Translations under genes and position numbers: made by a program
The notes under the pieces: model-generated
The model's database searches: none
What the model was told of the DNA's origin: nothing
The model's input: only the letters and a program-made list of their open reading frames with translations
Source: Pseudomonas laurylsulfatiphila
GTDB lineage: Bacteria > Pseudomonadota > Gammaproteobacteria > Pseudomonadales > Pseudomonadaceae
Direction: 5' to 3'
Assembly (NCBI RefSeq): GCF_002934665.1
Contig: NZ_NIRS01000001.1
Span: 806,001 to 870,000, forward strand
DNA: 64,000 nucleotides
In this document: in pieces, positions 43,503-52,197 of the stretch
Layout of the letters: the number at the start of each line of letters is the position of its first letter
Position numbering within the stretch: position 1 is the first letter of the stretch

Positions 43503-45230
43503 TCAGTAACCCAGCGACAACCCGGTGTTACGCCGTGGGTCGTTCGCCCCGTAGAAACGGTTCTTGCCCACTGGTTTGCCACCCAGGGACGGCGCGCCGA
43601 CCAGGATCGCCGCCAGGTGGTTGGCGTCCTGTGGACCGGCAAACTTGTGCCCCCAGCTTTCGAGGATCTTCACCGTGTCCGGGCTGGTGGTGAAGGCTTC
43701 GAGGTTGGTTTCCTCCGGCAGCCACTGCTGGTGGAAACGCGGTGCATCCACCGCTTCCTGGATGTTCATCCCGTAGTCGATCACGTTGAGCATGGTCAGC
43801 AAGGTCGCGGTGATGATGCGGCTGCCACCCGGGGTGCCGACCACCATCACCACTTTGCCGTCCTTGGTGACGATGGTCGGGCTCATGGACGACAGCGGCG
43901 CCTTGCCAGGTGCGATGGCGTTGGCCTCGCCCTGCACCAGGCCGTACATGTTCGGCACACCGATTTTCGAGGTGAAATCGTCCATTTCATCGTTGAGGAT
44001 GACCCCGGTCTTGCTCGCCATCACGCCCGCGCCGAACCAGTCGTTGAGGGTGTAGGTCACCGACACCGCGTTGCCCCACTTGTCGACGATGGAGTAATGC
44101 GTGGTGTTGTTGCCTTCATGGGGCGCTACGCCAGGCTTGAGCTCACTCGATACCGCGGCTTTTTGTGGCTTGATCGCTTCGCGAAGCTTGGTCGCGTAGT
44201 TTTTATCCAGCAGGTGAGCAATCGGGTTCTTCACGAAATCCGGGTCGCCCAGGTAGCTGTTGCGGTCCACATAGGCGTGGCGCATCGCTTCGATCTGATA
44301 GTGCATGCCCTGGGCCGAGTGATAGCCCAGATCCTTCATCGGATAGCCTTCGAGGATGTTCATGATCTCGCAGATCACCACGCCGCCGGAGCTCGGTGGC
44401 GGTGCCGAGACCACGTGGTAGCCACGGTAGTCGCACTCGATGGGCGCCAGTTCGCGGGTCTTGTATTTGTCGAGGTCGGCCTGGGTGATGATGCCCTTGT
44501 TGGCCTGGCTGGAAGTGACGATGGCGTCCGCCACCCAGCCCTTATAGAAGCCGTCGGCGCCTTTCTCGGAGATTTCCCGCAGGGTTTTGCTCAGGTCCTT
44601 TTGCACCAGCTTCTGCCCGACCTGCATCGGCTCGCCGTTGCTGAGGAAGATCGAGCCGGAATCCTTGATGTCCTTCTTGAACATGTCGGTGGCGTAGTCC
44701 AGCAGATCGACATCCCCCTGCTCCAGCACGAAACCGTCTTCGGCCAGCTTGATGGCCGGGGCGATGATTTCCTTGCGCGGCTTGGTGCCGTACTTGGACA
44801 GCGCCAGTTCCATGCCCGAAACGGTGCCCGGCACACCCACGGCCAGGTGGCCACGAGTACTCAGATCGGGAACGACGTTGCCGTCCTTGTCCAGGTACAT
44901 GTTGGCGGTGGCGGCCAGCGGCGCTTTTTCACGGAAGTCGAGGAAGGTCTTGCGCCCATCCGCCAACTGAATGGTCATGAAACCACCGCCACCGAGGTTG
45001 CCTGCCGCCGGGTACACCACCGCCAGCGCATAGCCGACCGCGACCGCTGCGTCGACGGCGTTGCCGCCGTTCTTGAGCACATCCACGCCCACATGGCTGG
45101 CCAGATGCTGGGCGGTGACCACCATGCCGTTTTCCCCCGTCGCCGGGGCCACGGAGGCGGCGTGAGCAGTCAGGCAGCTGAGAGCCAATGAGGTCGCAAT
45201 CAGCGATTTGGCAAAAGGTTCGTACTTCAT
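43503..45230 (-). CDS. ggt: Gamma-glutamyltransferase
   Basis: Periplasmic N-terminal-nucleophile enzyme that hydrolyses or transfers gamma-glutamyl groups from glutathione and related peptides. 575 residues, close to E. coli Ggt (580). Signal peptide ending AHAAS near 25; autoprocessing site at T376 of NNTTHYSIVDKWGNA makes the large and small subunits; the PGGSRIITATLL loop near the C-terminus contains the glycines of the oxyanion region. The gene is followed by an isochorismatase-type gene on the same strand. Confidence 0.95.
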   Translation of the reverse strand: MKYEPFAKSLIATSLALSCLTAHAASVAPATGENGMVVTAQHLASHVGVDVLKNGGNAVDAAVAVGYALAVVYPAAGNLGGGGFMTIQLADGRKTFLDFREKAPLAATANMYLDKDGNVVPDLSTRGHLAVGVPGTVSGMELALSKYGTKPRKEIIAPAIKLAEDGFVLEQGDVDLLDYATDMFKKDIKDSGSIFLSNGEPMQVGQKLVQKDLSKTLREISEKGADGFYKGWVADAIVTSSQANKGIITQADLDKYKTRELAPIECDYRGYHVVSAPPPSSGGVVICEIMNILEGYPMKDLGYHSAQGMHYQIEAMRHAYVDRNSYLGDPDFVKNPIAHLLDKNYATKLREAIKPQKAAVSSELKPGVAPHEGNNTTHYSIVDKWGNAVSVTYTLNDWFGAGVMASKTGVILNDEMDDFTSKIGVPNMYGLVQGEANAIAPGKAPLSSMSPTIVTKDGKVVMVVGTPGGSRIITATLLTMLNVIDYGMNIQEAVDAPRFHQQWLPEETNLEAFTTSPDTVKILESWGHKFAGPQDANHLAAILVGAPSLGGKPVGKNRFYGANDPRRNTGLSLGY

Positions 45231-45368
45231 GAGTCGGTCTCTTCTTGTTATTAACCAGGGGGGAACGCTTCAAAAGCAGTGAGCAAGTATGGTCGGGATT
45301 ACGTATTGCGCCTCCTCATCGACACAGTATCCTTAACGCTTGTTCAGCCATTTCCCGCGAGCCCTGGC

Positions 45369-45881
45369 ATGACCTATACCTGCATCACCGTGGTTTCCCC
45401 GGTCGGCCAGTTGAAGCTGGTGGCGAACGGTTCGCGACTGGCAGCCATCCTCTGGGAAAACGACAAACCCGGGCGGGTGCGCCTCGGCCCGATGAGCGAG
45501 GCGCCGGACAATCCGATCCTGGTGCGCACCGCCGCGCAGCTACGCGAATATTTTTCCGGCACCCGCGATCGCTTCGAACTGGAACTGGACTTTGCCGGCA
45601 CGGAATTTCAGAAAAAGGTCTGGGCGGCGCTGCTGACCATCCCGTTCGGCGAGACCCGCAGCTACAGCCAGATCGCCGAACAGATCGGCAACCCGGCGGC
45701 GGTCAGGGCGGTGGGTGCGGCGAATGGCAAGAACCCGATTTCGATCGTGGCGCCGTGTCACCGGGTGATTGGTGCGTCGGGCAAGCTCACCGGGTTTGCC
45801 GGTGGGCTTGAGGCGAAGGCGTTGTTGCTCACACTTGAAGGCGGGCAAACGCCAGGCACCGCGCGCCTGCCCGGCTTTTAA
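45369..45881 (+). CDS. ogt: Methylated-DNA--protein-cysteine methyltransferase
   Basis: Repairs O6-alkylguanine by transfer to its own Cys (suicide enzyme). 170 residues with an N-terminal Ada-like domain and the active-site PCHRVIGASGKLTGFAGG, nucleophile C130; the HTH-like GETRSYSQIAEQIGNPAAVRAV is adjacent. The ATG at 45369 gives MTYTC. Divergent from ggt. Confidence 0.95.
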   Translation: MTYTCITVVSPVGQLKLVANGSRLAAILWENDKPGRVRLGPMSEAPDNPILVRTAAQLREYFSGTRDRFELELDFAGTEFQKKVWAALLTIPFGETRSYSQIAEQIGNPAAVRAVGAANGKNPISIVAPCHRVIGASGKLTGFAGGLEAKALLLTLEGGQTPGTARLPGF

Positions 45882-45967
45882 CCTTGTAGGAGCTGCCGCA
45901 GGCTGCGATCTTTTGATCTTGCATTGAAAAGATCAAAAGATCGCAGCCTGCGGCAGCTCCTACGGGG
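45882..45967. repeat. REP-like palindrome, class C1
   Basis: Arms CCTTGTAGGAGCTGCCGCAG and complement, starting directly after the ogt stop codon (TAA 45879-45881). Between convergent genes. Confidence 0.9.
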
Positions 45968-45970
45968 AGA

Positions 45971-46564
45971 TCAGGATTGATTGAAGAGATTTTTCATCGC
46001 CGCATACTGCAGCAACATGATGGTCTTGGCGTCGCAGATTTCGCCACGGTAGAACGCTTCGAGTGCGTCGTCGAACGCCCACTCCAGCACTTCCAGCTCT
46101 TCGGTTTCCGACTCAAGCCCGCCACCGTCGCTGACTTTCGACCTGGCGTCGTATTCGGCAATGAAGAAGTGCAGTTTTTCCGTCACCGAACCGGGGCTCA
46201 TGTACGCTTCGAACACCTTCTGCACATGGTGCACGCGGTAACCCGTCTCCTCCTCCGCTTCATCGCGGATGCGGTCTTCAGGCGCCGCGCCTTCCAGCAG
46301 TCCCGCCGCCACCTCGATCAACAGCCCGTCGTGACCGTTGACGAACACCGGCAGGCGAAACTGGCGGGTCAGTACCACGGTTTTCTTTTCGCGGTTGTAC
46401 AACAGAATCGCCGCGCCGTTGCCACGGTCGTAGACCTCTCGCGTCTGGCGTTGCCACTCGCCGTTGTTGCGTTGGTAATCGAAGGTGATTTTCTTCAGCA
46501 GGTACCAGTCGTGGGACAACACCTGGGACTCCAGGATGTTGACCCGCTCGGCCGTGTTCGACAT
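45971..46564 (-). CDS. nudK: Nudix hydrolase (NudK-like GDP-mannose pyrophosphatase)
   Basis: 197 residues with the Nudix box in GLLEGAAPEDRIRDEAEEETGY, consistent with G-x5-E-x7-(R)E-U-x-E-E-x-G-U apart from the RDEAEEETG ordering. RQFRLPVFVNGHDGLLIEVAAG upstream of the box and KLHFFIAEY are typical of the ADP-ribose/GDP-mannose pyrophosphatase subfamily. Substrate choice within that subfamily is inferred. Convergent with ogt. Confidence 0.85.
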   Translation of the reverse strand: MSNTAERVNILESQVLSHDWYLLKKITFDYQRNNGEWQRQTREVYDRGNGAAILLYNREKKTVVLTRQFRLPVFVNGHDGLLIEVAAGLLEGAAPEDRIRDEAEEETGYRVHHVQKVFEAYMSPGSVTEKLHFFIAEYDARSKVSDGGGLESETEELEVLEWAFDDALEAFYRGEICDAKTIMLLQYAAMKNLFNQS

Positions 46565-46621
46565 GACAACGCGTCCTGTTATTTGTCAGAGAGTGCACAT
46601 GTTAGGTGAAAACCTGCCTCC

Positions 46622-47059
46622 TCAAGCAAGCTGCGCCTTGTACTCCTTCTCGTATTGCCCGGCCAACGACTCTTTCTGTTTGTCGTCGAGCAGCTTGCCG
46701 GCCATCTGGAAGAACTTCTGCTCTTCTTCCTCGAGGTGGTGATGCACCTTCTCCGAGAGCTTCTTCGCGGTCGCCAGCCAGGCCGGGCTGGACATTTCGG
46801 TGTCATCCAGCGCCTCCATCATTTCGTCCATTTCGTGATGCTCGGCGATGCCATGACGGCTGAGGTCGACCCCGTTGTCGAACTTCATCAGCGGAATGTA
46901 GAAATGCCGCTCTTCGGCCGTCGCGTGAGCCTGCAATTCTGACTTGAGTTGCTTGTACGCCTCGACCCGCTCAGGCGTATCGCCGCTGGTACGGATCAGC
47001 GCCTTGGCATAGGTCCGTTGGCGTTCGTGGCTTTCGCGCAAGGCTTCAAAAATGTTCAC
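46622..47059 (-). CDS. Hemerythrin HHE-domain protein
   Basis: 145-residue four-helix protein with the metal ligands of an HHE domain: ALRESHERQRTY, AHATAEERHFYIPLM, GIAEHHEMDEMM and HHHLEEEEQKFFQ. Bacterial HHE proteins bind a di-iron centre and respond to oxygen, nitric oxide or peroxide. No partner gene is adjacent that would define the function. Separated from the Nudix gene by 57 bp on the same strand. Confidence 0.9.
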   Translation of the reverse strand: MNIFEALRESHERQRTYAKALIRTSGDTPERVEAYKQLKSELQAHATAEERHFYIPLMKFDNGVDLSRHGIAEHHEMDEMMEALDDTEMSSPAWLATAKKLSEKVHHHLEEEEQKFFQMAGKLLDDKQKESLAGQYEKEYKAQLA

Positions 47060-47204
47060 GGGGCGTTGTCCTCATCAGCGGCGTCAGGAGTGACGCGTCT
47101 TAAGGAATGACAGCTGTGCGTTGGCGACGGTTCAACTTTCCCGGGGATGGAACAATCGCTGCAACCGGGATAGGCTGCGGCTTCACTGCCATAAGGATAT
47201 AGCC

Positions 47205-47627
47205 ATGAACCTGCGTATCGAACGCAAGCACAACCCCAGTACCGAAGAGCGCGAGGCGATCCTCGTGCCGTTGCGCGCCTACAACACCTCGAAGTCTGCA
47301 AGCCCGCCACCGGAACATATCGCATTGCTGATACGCGACGACAACGACGAAATCGTCGGCGGCGTTTACGCCCGGTTGTTTTATCAGTGGTTGTTCATAG
47401 ACTTGCTGGCGGTGCCGGAACAGGCCCGGGGACAAGGCATGGGCACCAAGTTGATGCAGATGGCCGAAGACCTTGCGCGCGAAAAGGAATGCGTCGGTCT
47501 GTGGCTGGAAACCTTCGAATTCCAGGCGCCGGAGTTCTACAAGAAATGCGGCTACAGCGAGATCGGGCACATTGCCGATTACCCGCCGGGGCACAAGCAC
47601 TTCTTCTTCCAGAAGCGCCTGAGCTAA
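47205..47627 (+). CDS. GNAT-family N-acetyltransferase
   Basis: 140 residues with acetyl-CoA motif A LAVPEQARGQGMGTKLMQMAE (R-G-Q-G-M-G) and the YKKCGYSEIG strand-helix. AAGGA at about 47193-47197 supports the ATG. Its TAA stop (47625-47627) runs into a REP copy. Substrate unknown. Confidence 0.88.
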   Translation: MNLRIERKHNPSTEEREAILVPLRAYNTSKSASPPPEHIALLIRDDNDEIVGGVYARLFYQWLFIDLLAVPEQARGQGMGTKLMQMAEDLAREKECVGLWLETFEFQAPEFYKKCGYSEIGHIADYPPGHKHFFFQKRLS

Positions 47628-47703
47628 AAGATCGCAGCCTGCGGCAGCTCCTACAGGTTTCGCGCCCTCTGTAGGAGCTGCCGCAGGCTGCGATCTTTTG
47701 ATC
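47626..47703. repeat. REP-like palindrome, class C1
   Basis: Arms AAAAGATCGCAGCCTGCGGC and complement; the first bases overlap the stop codon of the GNAT gene. Confidence 0.9.
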
Positions 47704-47712
47704 CTGATTTGC

Positions 47713-48063
47713 CTACAGGCAAGTCGCCAACGCCGCCAAGCGGCGCTTGGCCACGAAATCATCCTTCTGTGCGTAGAAGCTCAGCACCGTGCCCGACGCA
47801 TCGGTGGTCACGTCGACGAAGAACTCCGCCGAACGGGTATAAACGGTCGTGCCGCCCTTCTCGCCAGGCTGCAGATAGGCGGCGGCATCAACGCCGAACA
47901 CAGCCTCGTCCTGCCAGGAAAACTGCACGCACTGGGCGACGTCCTTTCCCGGTTTTTCCGAGTTCAGGGTTTTGTACGGGGCCTTGGTGCGGGCGTCGTT
48001 CATCGCCGAGCTGGCGCACCCGGCCAGCAACGTCACAGCCAGCGCCACCATCAGAATTCGCAT
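47713..48063 (-). CDS. Small lipoprotein
   Basis: 116 residues from the ATG at 48063 (MRILMVALAVTLLAGC); lipobox LLAGC with Ala after the Cys points to outer-membrane sorting. Contains two further Cys (QCVQF and the C-terminal TCL), which could pair. Convergent with the GNAT gene, divergent from the small HTH gene. No named domain recognised; it resembles the lipoprotein at 16473 in size and layout. Confidence 0.8.
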   Translation of the reverse strand: MRILMVALAVTLLAGCASSAMNDARTKAPYKTLNSEKPGKDVAQCVQFSWQDEAVFGVDAAAYLQPGEKGGTTVYTRSAEFFVDVTTDASGTVLSFYAQKDDFVAKRRLAALATCL

Positions 48064-48138
48064 TGCATTCACTCATCGGGAAAAAGCGGACTTTATCACC
48101 CCGGCAGCCCGTATCGTTCTGCTTTACTGCATTTATAC

Positions 48139-48174
48139 CGCGACAGCGCACAACGATTCGCGCACCCTGTCGCG
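48139..48174. promoter_or_regulatory. Long dyad before the small HTH gene
   Basis: CGCGACAG (48139-48146) and CTGTCGCG (48167-48174) are perfect 8-bp arms around 20 bases, 37 bp before the ATG at 48212. Candidate operator or leader hairpin. Confidence 0.4.
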
Positions 48175-48211
48175 CCAATAACGCCCCATCGCACCCCTGA
48201 CTGGAAATCTG

Positions 48212-48460
48212 ATGACACCTAATGCCGAGTTCTACAAACCGAGCACTGAATATGCCGACAAGCTGATCAGCCAGATCGGTCAGACGCCGTCCTGGATCGC
48301 CAAGCGAATCGGCGTCACCGACAAGCGGATTCGCTACATCCTCGACGGCGAAAGAACCGTCAAAGGCGAAACCACGCCGATCCAGATGACCTACACCGAG
48401 CAGTTTGCCCTCGAATGCCTGGCAGCAGCGGCCAAGGCCAGCAAGAAGCAACCCTCGTAA
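48212..48460 (+). CDS. Small helix-turn-helix-like protein
   Basis: 82 residues. The stretch SWIAKRIGVTDKRIRYILDGERTV looks like an HTH with a recognition helix, but I cannot assign it to a named family. The tail is lysine-rich (AAAKASKKQPS). Twenty bp from the next gene on the same strand (DUF6388-type), so the two may form a unit. No clear ribosome binding site immediately upstream of the ATG. Confidence 0.65.
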   Translation: MTPNAEFYKPSTEYADKLISQIGQTPSWIAKRIGVTDKRIRYILDGERTVKGETTPIQMTYTEQFALECLAAAAKASKKQPS

Positions 48461-48480
48461 TCCGTTCTCAAGGAGCGACC

Positions 48481-48810
48481 ATGGCGGCAACCGAACAGCA
48501 ACATGAACAGGCACTGAAGCGGTTTCTCGACGAACGCCCCGAGTTGCGCCACGACCTCGACAACCTCAACCCGTTGCAGGCCCAGGCCAAGGGTGAAACC
48601 CCGGCGCAGTACCGCGACGAACGCTTGCACGAAGCCTTCGAAGCCGAGGCAGAACGGCAAGGATTGTTCGCCTGGGAGCTGACGCTGCAACTGACGGCGG
48701 CTACGGCCGAAGACTACGAAGCGCAGCGCCTGGAAGTGCACCGGGAAGTCGCGGAAATGGCCGGTATGGACTGGCTGGAGTATTGCGAGTTGAATGGGTT
48801 AAAACCCTAA
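48481..48810 (+). CDS. DUF6388-type small protein
   Basis: 109 residues, acidic and helical: EQALKRFLDERPELRHDLDNLNPLQAQA and HREVAEMAGMDWLEYCELNGLKP. AAGGAGCGACC before the ATG at 48481 selects it over an upstream opening. Found widely in Pseudomonas as a hypothetical; no activity known to me. The name is from recollection of the family, not a search. Confidence 0.75.
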   Translation: MAATEQQHEQALKRFLDERPELRHDLDNLNPLQAQAKGETPAQYRDERLHEAFEAEAERQGLFAWELTLQLTAATAEDYEAQRLEVHREVAEMAGMDWLEYCELNGLKP

Positions 48811-48835
48811 GCACTGTTCAAGGATGCCGTCGCCA

Positions 48836-49540
48836 ATGCTGCCCAACACCGCCAGGACCCACGCCAGCCCCGGTCACTTGCACACGCAGAAATGGCGCGG
48901 GCGCATAGGCCTGAGCCTGGTGGCCATGCTTTCGGTACTCGCGGGCATGACCGACGCCATCGGCTTCATGGCCAGCGGCGACTTCGTCTCGTTCATGAGC
49001 GGCAATACCACCCGGATGGCTGTCGCCATCAGCGCTGGCGACCTTGGCTTGACCCTGCGCCTGGTGATACTCGTCGCCACCTTCATCGTCGGCAACGCGC
49101 TGGGCATTATCGTCAGCCGCCTGGGTCGCCGTCGGGCCCTGCCGCTGCTGTTGTCCATCGCCACCCTGCTGTGCGCCGCCGCAGCCTGGCCTTATGAGGC
49201 GCAACTGCCGGCCCTGCTGGCGGCGATCATCGCAATGGGCATGCTCAACGCCGCGGTGGAAGAAGTGAACGGCCTGCCGGTAGGCCTGACTTACGTCACC
49301 GGTGCCCTGTCGCGTTTCGGCCGCGGACTGGGACGCTATATGCTCGGCGAGCGCCGTAACGGCTGGCGCGTGCAACTGATCCCCTGGACCGGCATGTTCG
49401 CTGGCGCGGTACTCGGTGCCGTGCTGGAACATCACCTGGGACTCAAGGCGTTGTTTGCCAGTGGCCTGCTGGCTGCCGCGCTCGGGTTGTTGTCGCTGAA
49501 GATCCCGCGACGCTGGCAGTTGGGGTACATGCCGCGCTAA
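48836..49540 (+). CDS. YoaK/DUF1275-family membrane protein
   Basis: 234 residues, six predicted membrane helices: GLSLVAMLSVLAGMTDAIGFM, GDFVSFMSGNTTRMAVAIS and so on. The DAxGFxxxGxFVSxMSGNTT pattern is the family signature. Function uncertain (putative transporter). The ATG at 48836 is used; an ATG at 48824 is also in frame but sits directly on AAGG. Precedes tusD, as PA2604 does in P. aeruginosa. Confidence 0.82.
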   Translation: MLPNTARTHASPGHLHTQKWRGRIGLSLVAMLSVLAGMTDAIGFMASGDFVSFMSGNTTRMAVAISAGDLGLTLRLVILVATFIVGNALGIIVSRLGRRRALPLLLSIATLLCAAAAWPYEAQLPALLAAIIAMGMLNAAVEEVNGLPVGLTYVTGALSRFGRGLGRYMLGERRNGWRVQLIPWTGMFAGAVLGAVLEHHLGLKALFASGLLAAALGLLSLKIPRRWQLGYMPR

Positions 49541-49550
49541 CACCTCAATC

Positions 49551-49644
49551 CCCTGTAGGAGCTGTCGCAGGCTGCGATCTTTTGACTTTGATTTTTTAAA
49601 AACAAGATCAAAAGATCGCAGCCTGCGGCAGCTCCTACAGGGGG
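49551..49644. repeat. REP-like palindrome, class C1
   Basis: Arms CCCTGTAGGAGCTGTCGCAG and CTGCGGCAGCTCCTACAGGG. One arm has GTCGCAG where the other has CTGCGGC, a mismatch that shows decay of the left arm. Confidence 0.88.
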
Positions 49645-49726
49645 GTTGCGGGTATATGGCAGGTTACTTTGGCCGCCCCGCCGATAAAGCATTATCATGG
49701 CCGCAGTTTCGCTGATCGAGTCTGTC

Positions 49727-50119
49727 ATGAAGTTCGCCATCGCCGTGTTTTCCGCCGCCCACGCGCCCTCCTCGCGCCGCGCCCTGCTGTTCGCCCAAGC
49801 GGCGCTGGCCGGCGGGCATGAGATTGTCCGGCTGTTTTTCTATCAGGACGGTGTCTACAACGCGTCCGCCAGTGTGGTCACGCCCCAGGATGAAGCGGAC
49901 TTGCCCAAGCAATGGCGCGCCTTTGTCAGCGACCATCAACTCGATGGCGTGGTGTGCATCGCCGCCGCCCTGCGGCGTGGTGTCTTGAATGAGGAAGAGG
50001 CCCGGCGCTATCAGCGCGAGGCCGTTGCCGTCGGTGCGCCGTGGGAATTGTCCGGCCTCGGCCAATTGCATGACGCGGCGCAGGATGCCGACCGCCTGAT
50101 CTGTTTCGGAGGCGCATGA
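49727..50119 (+). CDS. tusD: Sulfurtransferase complex subunit TusD
   Basis: DsrE-family subunit of the TusBCD complex, which relays persulfide sulfur from IscS via TusA to TusE for 2-thiouridine in tRNA. 130 residues; active Cys 77 in GVVCIAAALRRG aligns with E. coli Cys78. Start at the ATG at 49727 (MKFAIAVFS), ten codons inside an upstream opening. The next gene begins 1 nt after its stop. Confidence 0.93.
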   Translation: MKFAIAVFSAAHAPSSRRALLFAQAALAGGHEIVRLFFYQDGVYNASASVVTPQDEADLPKQWRAFVSDHQLDGVVCIAAALRRGVLNEEEARRYQREAVAVGAPWELSGLGQLHDAAQDADRLICFGGA

Positions 50120-50120
50120 C

Positions 50121-50483
50121 ATGGCCAAATCCATATTGATCATCAGCCGCCAGTCGCCATGGTCCGGCCCGGGCGCGCGGGAAGCGCTGGATATCGTGCT
50201 GGCCGGCGGCGCCTTCGATCTGCCGATTGGCCTGTTGTTTCTCGATGACGGCGTGTTCCAGCTGGCCGCCAGCCAGAACGCCAGGACCTTGCAACAGAAA
50301 GACCTGAGCGCCAACCTGCAAGCCCTGCCGCTGTTCGGTGTCGAGGAACTGTTTGCCTGTGGCGACAGCATCACCCGGCGCGGCCTCGACCCGAGCGGCC
50401 TGGCGCTGGAAGAAGCCCGGGTGTTGGCCGCCCACGAAATCACCGCCCTCATTGACCGCTACGACCAGGTGATCACCCTCTGA
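50121..50483 (+). CDS. tusC: Sulfurtransferase complex subunit TusC
   Basis: DsrF-like subunit, 120 residues, of the TusBCD heterohexamer. SPWSGPGAREALDIVLAGGAFD is the family N-terminus. The stop overlaps tusB's ATG by one base. The overlap chain tusD-C-B-E indicates equimolar translation. Confidence 0.92.
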   Translation: MAKSILIISRQSPWSGPGAREALDIVLAGGAFDLPIGLLFLDDGVFQLAASQNARTLQQKDLSANLQALPLFGVEELFACGDSITRRGLDPSGLALEEARVLAAHEITALIDRYDQVITL

Positions 50484-50776
50484 TGTCGACTTTGCATGTG
50501 TTGTCTCATTCCCCGTTCGGCGACGAACGCCTGACCAGTTGCCTGCGCGTGATCGGCGCCAACGACGGATTGCTGCTGTCCGGCGATGCCGCCTATGCGT
50601 TGCAGCCAGGCACCGCGCCGTTCACGGCACTCAGCACCCAGGGCCTGAAACTGTTCGTCCTGGCCGAAGATGCCCAGGCCCGTGCGCTGGTGGTTCCGGA
50701 CTGGGCCCAGGCGATCGATTACCCGGCCTTCGTCGAACTGTCGATTCACTATGACAAGGTCAACAGTTGGCTATGA
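50483..50776 (+). CDS. tusB: Sulfurtransferase complex subunit TusB
   Basis: DsrH-like subunit, 97 residues, smallest of the trio. LSHSPFGDERLTSCL and LLSGDAAYAL are family motifs. The C-terminus VNSWL overlaps the tusE start (ATGA). Confidence 0.9.
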   Translation: MSTLHVLSHSPFGDERLTSCLRVIGANDGLLLSGDAAYALQPGTAPFTALSTQGLKLFVLAEDAQARALVVPDWAQAIDYPAFVELSIHYDKVNSWL

Positions 50777-51108
50777 ATGCATTGACGGTCGGCGCCCGCG
50801 CCATCGAGCTGGACAAGGACGGTTTCCTGGTCGAACTGAATGACTGGTCTGCCGATGTGGCCAGTGCCCTGGCAGCTGCCGAAGACATCGAGCTGACGCC
50901 CGAGCACTGGGAAGTCCTCGACCTGCTGCGCAGTTTCTACGCCGAGTTCCAGCTGTCACCGGCCACGCGCCCGTTGATCAAGTACACCGCATTGAAACTC
51001 GGCCCGGAAAAAGGCAACAGCCTGCACCTGAACCGACTGTTCAAAGGCACCCCCGCCAAACTCGCCGCGAAGCTGGCGGGCCTGCCCAAACCGACGAATT
51101 GCTTATGA
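50773..51108 (+). CDS. tusE: Sulfur carrier protein TusE (DsrC family)
   Basis: Receives sulfur from TusBCD and passes it to MnmA. 111 residues; the conserved C-terminal Cys is C110 in PKPTNCL, and RPLIKYTALKLGPEKGNS precedes it. The ATG at 50773 is used. The next gene overlaps the stop (ATGA). Confidence 0.93.
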   Translation: MNALTVGARAIELDKDGFLVELNDWSADVASALAAAEDIELTPEHWEVLDLLRSFYAEFQLSPATRPLIKYTALKLGPEKGNSLHLNRLFKGTPAKLAAKLAGLPKPTNCL

Positions 51109-52106
51109 CCGATTACCCTGCACTGACCCTCGAAACGCCCGCCGAGCATCCGTTCGCCCAGTTCGTGCGGATCCTTGGCAAAGGCAAGCGCGGCGCCCGT
51201 GACCTGACCCGGATCGAAGCCCGCGAAGCCATGGGCATGGTGCTCGATGAAAAGATCGAGGAAACCCAGCTCGGCGCATTCCTGATGCTGTTGCGGCACA
51301 AGGAAGAAAGCGCCGAGGAAATGGCCGGGTTCACCGAAGCCTTGCGCGAACGCCTGAACCCTCCGGCACTGGCGGTTGACCTGGACTGGCCGACCTACGC
51401 CGGCAAGAAGCGGCACTTGCCGTGGTACCTGTTGGCAGCCAAATGCCTGGCGCAAAACGGCGTGCGGATTTTCATGCATGGCGGCGGCGCCCACACCGCC
51501 GGTCGCCTGTACAGCGAGCAACTGCTGGGTGAATTGAACATCCCACTGTGCCGCAACTGGCAACAGGTCGACTCGGCGCTGGATAACGGCGGTTTGGCCT
51601 TCATGCCACTGGTGGACTGGGCACCGCAGCTGCAACGGATGATCGACCTGCGCAACACCCTCGGCCTGCGCTCGCCGATCCACTCGCTGGCGCGGATTCT
51701 CAATCCGCTGGGCGCGCGTTGCGGCCTGCAGAGCATTTTCCACCCCGGCTATCAGGCTGTGCATCGCGATGCCAGCGGCTTGCTCGGCGATACCGCGATC
51801 GTGATCAAGGGCGATGGCGGCGAGATCGAGATCAACCCGGACGCCGACAGCCACCTGTACGGCACTACTGGAGGCGAGAGTTGGGACGAGGAATGGCCGC
51901 AGTTGTCGGCGCAGCGTCATGTCAAACCTGCCTCGCTCGACCCCGAGCATTTGAAAGCGGTGTGGCGTGGCGAGGTGGTCGACAGCTACCCGCAAATGGC
52001 CTTGATCTCGACCATGGCCCTGGCCCTGCGTGGACTCGGCCAGAGCCGCGACCAGGCCTTTGAAACCGCCGGGCAATACTGGGCCGCGCGCAACAAATCG
52101 ATTTAA
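51105..52106 (+). CDS. TrpD2-like (YbiB) glycosyltransferase-fold protein
   Basis: 333-residue protein related to anthranilate phosphoribosyltransferase but lacking its full PRPP motif: KGKRGARDLTRIEAREAMGMVLD, then MHGGGAHTAGR where TrpD has a phosphate loop. The E. coli YbiB/TrpD2 binds nucleic acid and is not a tryptophan enzyme. Translationally coupled to tusE (ATGA), as in other Pseudomonas (PA2609-like), which points to RNA metabolism. Confidence 0.85.
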   Translation: MTDYPALTLETPAEHPFAQFVRILGKGKRGARDLTRIEAREAMGMVLDEKIEETQLGAFLMLLRHKEESAEEMAGFTEALRERLNPPALAVDLDWPTYAGKKRHLPWYLLAAKCLAQNGVRIFMHGGGAHTAGRLYSEQLLGELNIPLCRNWQQVDSALDNGGLAFMPLVDWAPQLQRMIDLRNTLGLRSPIHSLARILNPLGARCGLQSIFHPGYQAVHRDASGLLGDTAIVIKGDGGEIEINPDADSHLYGTTGGESWDEEWPQLSAQRHVKPASLDPEHLKAVWRGEVVDSYPQMALISTMALALRGLGQSRDQAFETAGQYWAARNKSI

Positions 52107-52197
52107 CCGATCATTCGCGCCCGATCTTTGCGCTTTTTGTTCGAACCCATGGGAATAGACTCGACTCCAACGATTATTGGCTTCTGGAGTCTTGAAC

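Noticed and set aside
43617..45191. 524-codon open frame on the plus strand
   Set aside because: Antisense to ggt, which has the full Ntn-hydrolase motif.
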